From Gnetum montanum (lineage: Eukaryota > Streptophyta > Gnetopsida > Gnetales > Gnetaceae): a DNA stretch of 64,000 bases. Shown piece by piece: positions 56,820-64,000 of this stretch. Within the stretch, counting starts at the first letter, position 1. The number at the start of each line of letters is the position of its first letter. The notes under the pieces are model-generated. The model saw only the letters and a program-made list of their open reading frames with translations. It searched no databases and was not told the origin of the DNA. Made by a program: the position numbers and the translations under genes. The DNA lies in the NCBI GenBank assembly GCA_015680685.1, contig MNCI01009380.1, positions 112,024 through 176,023 on the forward strand, read 5' to 3'.

Positions 56820-59220
56820 CATTTTTCAAATTTTTTGTTTTACAATTTCTTTTTGATTTCTAATTTTTTGTTATGCATTTTCACATTTCTTACCAATTTC
56901 CACATTGTTTAATATCTTTTCATTCTTTTACATTTTTTCCATTTGTTAAACCATTTGCAATTCTTTGATATTTTTTGCTTCTCTTTAATAATTTTCATTC
57001 TTTTTAATCTTTATCATTCTTTATATCTTTTACAATTTTTCATACTTTATTTACATGCTACTTGTACATATTTCTATCAATTTTGAATAAAGCAAGATGT
57101 AGTCCCAATAAGGTGAAGATTTTCCTATGTTATCAAATCATAAGGGATTGATTATTTGTATAGTGAGATCACAACATTCACTCACCCATTCCATTAATAA
57201 GAGGTTCTTACCATGGTCATAATGATATTCTTTCCATTAGAAAACCAAGAATAAACTTATGATCATTATGCTTGGATCAAAAAGTGAAGTGGGATTGCAA
57301 AGGATGTGACATCAAGGGGATTTTTAGCTTTTATTAGATTATTGTTGTGAGTTATATCTTGTTGCTTAGGCTATATTATATCCTTGTAGATCTAACAAAA
57401 AATGGAACTAAGAGTATAATAAGTGATACCTTACCATGTCACTAGAAAAACATGTTACCCATGCCTGAAGGTAGTCATCTGGTAAGGTTGACACAATTAA
57501 AAAATAAAATAAATGCACAATAAATTTCTAGGGGATCCACTAGAAAGACAGGTTACCCATGCTTGAAGGTAGATGACTTTTTAGGAGTTTCAAAAATAAT
57601 AAAATGAGGTGCAATGAATAAACTCCTTCCTTGGACAAAATGAAAAGTGATGATACTCTTGACAACTGTGATAGTCTTATGGTGGTAAATCTTAAAGACG
57701 GAACAATGCGATGTCATTGGAATGTGGTTTGGACTTAGTTTGAATCTTAAATAGGAAGGCTAATGATTACTTTACTCACTAATAAAATAAAAGAATTCAT
57801 TATGCCTATGGTAAGACATCTTACATGCTGATTTCTGCAATCCCTTCTAAGTCCATCTCATCTCACTATATATGTAATCATAACTTGTGGTTTTGTATAA
57901 TATAATGTTATTTTCCCAATCTAGTGATACTAACATGTGTATTTTGCTAAACAGGTATGGCTTACATTTAACTCCTTGAGTGCCTAAGTACATTTTTAAG
58001 TGTGGTTATATAAGGGCATTAAGGGCTGGAGCTTGCTTGAGATTCCTTCTTTATGAATCTTGAATGCTAAATTGTTGAAAACTATCTATCACTCATGTCC
58101 CATGATCATCTAGACAAGCTTTATATCTTTTAAACATTTCATTTGACTCATTTTTTCTAAGAAAAATCAATGAAAAATTTGAAATTTCTTAACAATGACA
58201 TTGTAGTCACGATGTTGTATCTATGATGTATGATCCATGATGTTGTGTATATAAAAATAGTATATACACATGGGGGAGTTAGTGAAATTTTTCATTTCTC
58301 ACATTTGGAGCAAGATAATTTTTTGTAGTTTTTTCCTTAGCCCTCTTACACACTAGCTTTAAAAGGCCATAAATTGCCCCTTGTAACTCCAATTTCCAAA
58401 ATTCTTTAATCATGTTGATCCTAGAGCATTCAGCTTAGTTGTATGGGGGGAGGGGGGAGGGGGGAGTGGGTTTCATTACGCAATATAAGCAAACAAAAAT
58501 TTGAATGAAAATTTGAAAATTTGAGCCATAAATTCCTAATTCTTGGAAGATATTATAAAGTGTAAGTACAAGGAGATAATAAGGACCTTAAAGTTAATTA
58601 ATCAAACTAAGGCTAGAAAGATTTAAATAATACTCCTAAAAGACCATATCAACTATTTTAGGCCATCATAAGTAAGGAAAATGATAAAAGGTCATATGTA
58701 ACTAAAAGATATAACACCTAAGGGGTTTCTTTTTGAAAATTTCTTCAAACTTTGTAATTGAAACAAGATAAGAACTTGATCTAACCAAGTGTATGAGCAA
58801 GGTAAAGAACTGTTAAGAATTGATAAGAACATTGTAATAATTTCAAAACCTTGTTGATTGCAAATGACCCTGAAGAGGATACTAGAAGGAGGACCTTCAC
58901 AACATAGGAGCAAAAGACCAAGAATATGTAGAGAAGGAGGCTCAATCATATAGAAGAACACATAGAGAAGGAGGCTTAATCATGCAACATTCATCAAGAA
59001 ACTCCTACTATAGAGCACTCAGCCCAAGGAGAGGCAGAAATTCCATAAGCACCTAAATAAGGAAAATGCCTCACATTATTACCAGATTGCCTCCAAGCCA
59101 TCCAAGAAGATTGATCATGTCCATGATCATCGTGGAACTAAATTTTGGTTCCTTTTTGGAATTTTCTTTAGAAGTAATAAAGATGAAACTCTATGTATCT
59201 CCACTATGACCCACACTAAT
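56820..59220 (+). other. 3' region of element 3 and unassigned DNA
   Basis: The T-rich run 56820-57060 (CATTCTTT-type units) matches element 1's 3' region. The phrase AGAAAGACAGGTTACCCATG plus CTTGAAGGTAG occurs twice, at about 57440 and 57540, each time like the element 1 sequence just before its LTR. A G-rich tract lies at 58445-58470. 58480-59220 has no recognised gene. Confidence 0.6.
58445..58470 (+). other. G-rich tract, potential G-quadruplex
   Basis: Three runs of six G separated by single A, then AGTGGG. Four G-runs within 26 bp meet the usual G-quadruplex pattern. It lies in the 3' part of element 3. Confidence 0.7.
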
Positions 59221-60087
59221 TGATGAGCAGCGAGGTACCCCTATGCCCAACCATACAAATCATAGATATTCACATGTGATCTAGTCAACTTTCGTAGACT
59301 TTAATTACCAAGTACACTAGAGCTAAACAGTGCATTCATTTTTTCTGTTTATTGTCTTCCGAGTTCCACTTGTGGAATGCAATTGTATGGCTAAGTGTGA
59401 CTAAGGCATGAGATTTTTATCATTTTGTGTTTTATCAATTTACTTGCCTAGAAAAAGAATGAAAGTGAGAGTGATTATGTGCTAAGAAAACTATGATCTA
59501 ATCTAGCCTAACACAAGTAACTATTTCCACTTCTTGGACACATCCTAAACTTTGTGTAAACACTGCTGGGTTGTCAAAAGCTAACTATTTCTAAGCTACC
59601 AAGTGTCATACATATGTTCGAAGGGGGTCATGCTTGTGTATTTTAATGAGTTTCTTGATTAATCAAAATTAATTATTGCATGAACAACATTAATGTAAAA
59701 TGCATGAAATCACAATATATGAATTCATAAGAAAGAAAGTCTCAAGTGCTACAAGGATGAATCAAAGAGTTTGTCTTTATTGCCAACATAATGGTATGTT
59801 CAAGTACATCAATGCTTGAATAAAGATCTAATCACACTTAGAGCTCCTGCTGAGCACACTTGGAAAATATTCTAACTCTTAAATGGAAAAACTAGAAGAG
59901 TTTCACTACTTGACAGCTAAAAACTTCACTCAATTGTATGCCTGGGGACTATATTTATAGACATGGGAGTAACCCTACGATATCGAATGTACGACATGAC
60001 ATCTTGGTCCACGATATCACATACCCGTTATCATGTACCCAATATTATGGCCACTTCGATATTGGAGCATATGAAAAACATGATTTA
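59221..60087 (-). repeat. 3' LTR of element 4
   Basis: The plus strand begins TGATGAGCAGCGAGGTACCCC at 59221 (reversed LTR end). Palindrome relics lie at about 59975-60062 (TACGATATCGAATG, CCACGATATCACAT, CCCAATATTATGG, TCGATATTGG). The TATA box is at about 59950-59960 on the minus strand. The U3 border is placed after the polypurine-like CATGGGGGTATAA (about 60088-60100). The expected TGATGAG is not intact there. Confidence 0.8.
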
Positions 60088-60100
60088 TTATACCCCCATG

Positions 60101-62100
60101 ATTGAATGAAAACTCGTCCTTGAGTACAAAAGAAGAGGAAAAAGTCCTTTAAAAAATATATTAGGAGGTGTGGACTATTCAACTGACATGCAAAGTGACA
60201 CAAAGAAAATAGACAAATACAGGAGTGCCCAAGCATACAACATTACAAGTGTTTATAAAATTAGGTGTTCATGATAATAGGAAAGAAGACCCTCAGATCC
60301 AATGAACATCTAAGCCCTCTTGACAACAGAAGAATGAGAGAGAGGTAGAAAAGATCCAATAATCTTGAACAATCTCCCATGAGTGATATCATTGCATCCT
60401 CCTTGGTGAAGAGAATCTTGCTTCCAGTCCATGCTCCCCACTACAATCACAACAAAATTAAGGATTAGTATGTAAAGTGTAATAGATAACGATTGAATAC
60501 CTTGTCTCGTTAATGATTTTATCTAGGTGAGTTGTGATTGTGAACTGGTTGCTTGATAATGTTAGTGGGAAGGCTGACGAATGGGTTAAGTAAGAGAAGT
60601 GATCCATAAAATTCAAAAAAAGCTCAACACAAGGAATACTAGAAAGAGGGTGTAGAAATTCACAATAATAAAAAAGAAGAAATTCACTAAAAATAGTTGT
60701 GAAGATGTGTATAATTGGATGACATTGATGGGATAAATAAAAAGAATTTGATTGTAACAATGTCTAAGGGTAAAAAACTTAACTTAATCAAACCAAAAGA
60801 TATGCAAGTGGGTCCTCCCCAAAGCAGGCACAAGCATGTTATGCCCTTGCATAACTTCAAACCAAGGAGTCCATGGGAACCATGGATGATTAATGGCTAC
60901 AAAACATGAAGTACAAAGACCTAGAAGTAACTGACTAAGAAACCTGACACATTAAACCAGAACATTGAATCAAAACATGAAACTGATAGTGAGGTGAGTT
61001 ATGAAAAGCATAGATGAATGAGAGAGAAAATGTAATGGAGTTCCTAATTATGGTCACATGAAGTCCCTTGTGAAGTTTGTGATTAAATGACTCGATAGGA
61101 TCCATCCTCAGTCAAGACCAAAACCAACCACTTTTAATGGCTTTGCATCAACATTCTAAGGCTAGTCCATCCCCTAAGACATAAGAATGCTTCCATGAAA
61201 CAACCACCATTCTAAATTAGAGAGAAAGTAGGAAGTGAAAAAGGACCTTAGTTAGAGGAGACAAGACAAGTTCCATAACTAGTGCTTATAGCCCTTTTAT
61301 TTAGTCTAAGGGGTGTGCTTTGACTTCCCATGTTTTTTTTTGAATGGGAACCACACCATGCAAAGACCCATGCATTGTCACATTTATTTTGTCCAAGGGA
61401 TATGCTTTGAATCCTTATCCTTTTTTTTTTCAATGAGGACCACAACATGCAAGGACTTATTTGACTTCCTATTATGGAATGACATAGAACGGTGAGAAGC
61501 ACACAAGAACATACCTGCACACAGGATAACAAAAAAGTACGAAGAATACCGCATCTCTTTGAAGCCACACCTTGTCTAGATCTTTGATTTTTTCCCAATT
61601 CTAAAAACTACACAGGTCACCAATTTATTAAAGTTCAATTAAGAAAAAAGAGACTCCACATTTCCAAAACAAGGAAAACCATAGAGTATGTGGATGGGTG
61701 AATGATGTGGACTCACTACTTGTTATATGAAAAGAAACCATGTCCTAGTTGTCAATAATGACATTCAAGGTCAGAAACTAGACATCAACAATCAAATTAC
61801 AAATGAAACATACCACCATTGAGTAGTACATTACCATTGTACTTGATACCTTATTGGTAGAAAGAGTAGAGAAACACACCAAACACAAGGAAATATAAAA
61901 GAAAGTAAAATAGTATTCAATAAATATTAAATATACTAATGATGGTGTAAAACAAAAACTTAGAAAAGATCAATAACCTAAAAAATAGAAAGATGTAAAA
62001 TAAACATGTAAAATAAAGAATATAAAAAAAAGTTATAAAATCAATAATGTGTAAAACAAAAAAAGTCAAGAGATTGAGGAGCCACATAAGATATTAGTAT
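60101..62100 (-). other. 3' noncoding region of element 4
   Basis: No coding sequence recognised. Two tandem versions of an A-run flanked by CTTTGCATGGTGTGG and TCAAAGCATA(T/C)CCCTT lie at 61310-61460 on the sense strand; element 2 has one (50890-50980). The rest matches element 2's 3' region in patches. Confidence 0.65.
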
Positions 62101-62109
62101 GGATGGCCA

Positions 62110-63290
62110 TCTCCCCCATGACTAAGTTGGAAGGAGGAGATCTGAAAGATTGAGTGTGGTTGTCCATCTATCGAGGTGTTTGTTGAGTTGGTTGGCTTGG
62201 GCTCATGGAAAGGTTTCACTTGTTGGATGTTAACTAATTATTTCTTGTCTGGGCTATCAGGTTTATAAATAATCATGGTCCTAGATGGAAAAGTGTCATC
62301 AATAATGTAAGGTCCTTTCGATAATGTTTGAAATTTGGTTCGTTGGGGTACATGTGTAGGATTCTCGTAGAGGACCTTGTCTCATGGTTGAAACTTGACT
62401 TTTCTTATTTTAAGATCATGATGTTTCTTGTTGAATGCCTCATGCATTTCGTTGGATGACAGGGCCATTAACCAATTTTTATTTAGCAAGCTAAGGTTCA
62501 TTAATCATTCTTTCTGTGCTAGACTTAGATTCAGGTCAAGATCATAGGTTGTAGAGAGTGTACAGAGCTCGGATTAGATGGGTAGTGTTGGTAGTTTTTC
62601 GTACACAAGCTCGTAGGGAGAATAACCTATGGGAAGCTTCCATGTGGAGTGATAAGTCCAAAGGGAATCATTTAATTTGGTGCTCCAGTCCATTCAATAT
62701 TTGCTAATGGTGCATGTTAGAATTTTTGTAATCTCCTGATTAGTGACCTTAGCTTGACCATTGGCTTAGGGGTGATATGGTGTTGTGAATTTGTGCTCAA
62801 CCCCTAAGTGCTACATAAGTTTTCAGGAAGCAGCACTTGCAAAATGAGTTCCATTATCAAAAATTAATGCACGAGGCATACCAAACCTAGTTATGATATT
62901 TTTTTGTATAACCCAAGCAGCAGTAGTGGATGTATAGTCAGTGACAGCTGTTACTTCTGCCCACTTAGTGCAATAGTCAACTACGACTATGATATATGCC
63001 TTTTCATTTGACAAAGGTACAATGAGACCCATAAAGTTAATGCCCCAAATATTGAATGGCTCAAGAGGTTGAATCCATTATTGTGGCCCCTCCATTCAAG
63101 CTGTCATTCCACCATCCCTTTGACAATGATCACAGGCGTGGATGAATTAGTATGCATCCTTGAAGATTGTTGGCTAGTAATATCTCACCATAAGGATTTT
63201 TATGGCCATGCATCTCCCATCATAATGGCCCCCACAAGGGCCTTCGTGAGCATCCTGGAGAATGTGTAGTTGATCTGTGTTAGGGACATA
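62110..63290 (-). pseudogene. Integrase of element 4
   Basis: The zinc domain lies at about 63270-63110 (ILQDAHEGPCGGHYDGR, CDHCQRDGG). The core segment 63032-62823 is open: VVVDYCTKWAEVTAVTDYTS carries the first Asp and IFDNGTHFASAAS the second. The third motif, NGQAKVTNQEI, reads Lys for the catalytic Glu (about 62745). A tail with VNIQQVKPFHE lies near 62210. Stops are present. Confidence 0.8.
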
Positions 63291-63393
63291 CTAACATACC
63301 AGGTCATCAGGATAGACTTTGTAAAAGTTCTTGTTGATTTCCATGAAATACTTGACTCGGTGAAGAAACTATTATTTCTTTCTAGTGTCTAGC

Positions 63394-63533
63394 CCTTGTG
63401 ACAGTTCTTGCTTTAATAGATAAGTAAGGATGGTGTCATACCATTTTGGTTCATCAGACATTNTCCTTGTGACAGTTCTTTCTTTAATAGATAAGTAAGG
63501 ATGGTGTCATACCATTTTGGTTCATCGGACATT
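63394..63533. repeat. 69-bp direct duplication around a single N
   Basis: 63394-63462 and 63465-63533 are nearly identical (CCTTGTGACAGTTCTT... to TCATCAGACATT against TCATCGGACATT), with N at 63463 between them. This looks like overlapping contig ends left unmerged and not a biological repeat. Confidence 0.85.
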
Positions 63534-63599
63534 TGTGATTAATAACCCCTATAAGGAGAGATTCATTAGGGAACTAATTCGATAAGGGGCTCTATTTGT

Positions 63600-64000
63600 T
63601 CTTGTCATTCCATCTTAGCCATGATAAGTGATCAGTGATCACATTTTTACACCTTTTTGATCTACCATTGTGAGATTGAACTCTTGCAAAATCACAAGCC
63701 ACCGTATGATGTGAGGTCTCACCGTTGGTTTATTCATTAAAAATTGGATGGCACAATGATTTGTGTGCACGGACACTTTATAGCTAAGCACATAGTGCTT
63801 GAACTTATCTAATGCGAATGCCATTGCCATCAACTCCTTTTCTATGGTGGTGTAGTTCAGCTATGCACCTACAATACTTCAACTTGCATAGTGAATGTAA
63901 TATGGATGTTTTTGATCATCCATCTGCATAAGCACTTCCCCCAAAGCATAGTTTGATGCATCAGTCATCACATGAAATGGTTTAGACCAATCAAGTGCTT
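63600..64000 (-). pseudogene. RNase H of element 4 (partial)
   Basis: 63833-63639 reads MAMAFALDKFKHYVLSYKVS and VHTNHCAIQFLMNKPTVRPH, ending in FNLTMVDQKGVKM, as in element 2. Further upstream text (KPFHVMTDASNYALGEVL) reaches the window edge. RT lies outside the window. Confidence 0.8.

Larger units (their letters stand above)
53093..58200 (+). mobile_element. Gag-only Gypsy derivative, element 3 (no 3' LTR found)
   Basis: The 5' LTR, primer site and gag are followed directly by the T-rich 3' noncoding region. Protease, RT and integrase are absent between about 56760 and 56820. The 3' region matches that of elements 1 and 2 up to about 58200, but no plus-strand 3' LTR follows. It is either a non-autonomous derivative or an internally deleted copy whose 3' end was lost. 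Confidence 0.75.
59221..64000 (-). mobile_element. Athila-like Gypsy element 4, 3' half (runs off the window)
   Basis: On the minus strand: RNase H and integrase (63900-62300), 3' noncoding region (62100-60100), polypurine-like tract, 3' LTR (about 60087-59221). RT, gag and 5' LTR lie beyond 64000. Integrase and tail text is closest to element 2. Confidence 0.85.

Noticed and set aside
63394-63533. A biological 69-bp tandem duplication.
   Set aside because: A single N separates the copies, so unmerged contig overlap is the simpler reading.
1-64000. tRNA, rRNA or other structured RNA genes.
   Set aside because: No cloverleaf box A/box B pair or rRNA segment was noticed; tRNA-like signals were only retrotransposon primer sites.

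Overview
The window is nuclear plant DNA, most probably from a gymnosperm and likely a conifer. The reasons are one TIR-NB-LRR (TNL) resistance-type gene with very long transposon-filled introns, a dense bed of old nested Gypsy, Copia and LINE elements, AT-rich DNA and no other intact gene. The species cannot be fixed from the sequence alone. Four single-N joins and one 247-N run mark scaffold gaps.

Layout. 1-8357: a decayed Athila-like Gypsy element on the minus strand (element 1). About 8358-13779: copy A of a dispersed repeat that carries a dead, intronless CCR4-type deadenylase sequence and is interrupted by two solo LTRs. 13780-14510: a third, minus-strand LTR. 14511-15510: TNL upstream region. 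15511-32195: the TNL gene, seven exons that join in frame into about 1,562 residues. Intron 1 (6.8 kb) holds an RTE-type LINE that was itself split by a 4.5-kb Copia element. Intron 4 (4.7 kb) holds a broken second copy of the NB-ARC end plus exons 3 and 4, and a LINE tail. About 33640-38160: copy B of the CCR4-bearing repeat, carrying a LINE insertion. About 38250-41240: a long-inverted-repeat element with a cytochrome P450 fragment near its centre. 42406-43163 plus DNA after 52890: a minus-strand LTR split by a complete Gypsy element (element 2, 43164-52885, target duplication GGCAT). 53093 to about 58200: a gag-only Gypsy derivative (element 3). 59221 to the end: another minus-strand Gypsy element (element 4) running out of the window.

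The only gene that looks translatable is the TNL: TIR with the catalytic Glu, NB-ARC with P-loop, GLPL and MHD motifs, an LRR region in two blocks separated by a non-LRR island, and a long C-terminal module. It would act as an intracellular immune receptor and NADase-type signaller. It sits between direct repeats (copies A and B) about 25 kb apart and contains a partial duplicate of itself, so the locus looks shaped by duplication and recombination. All transposon ORFs seen carry stops, frameshifts or lost catalytic residues.

The most unusual signals are: the paired CCR4 retrocopies; the long-inverted-repeat element with a captured P450 piece; the 24-bp minisatellite that replaces the Copia RT core and has a higher-order period of about six monomers; and clusters of a CGCGATATCGCG-type palindrome just upstream of the TATA box in every Athila-like LTR.
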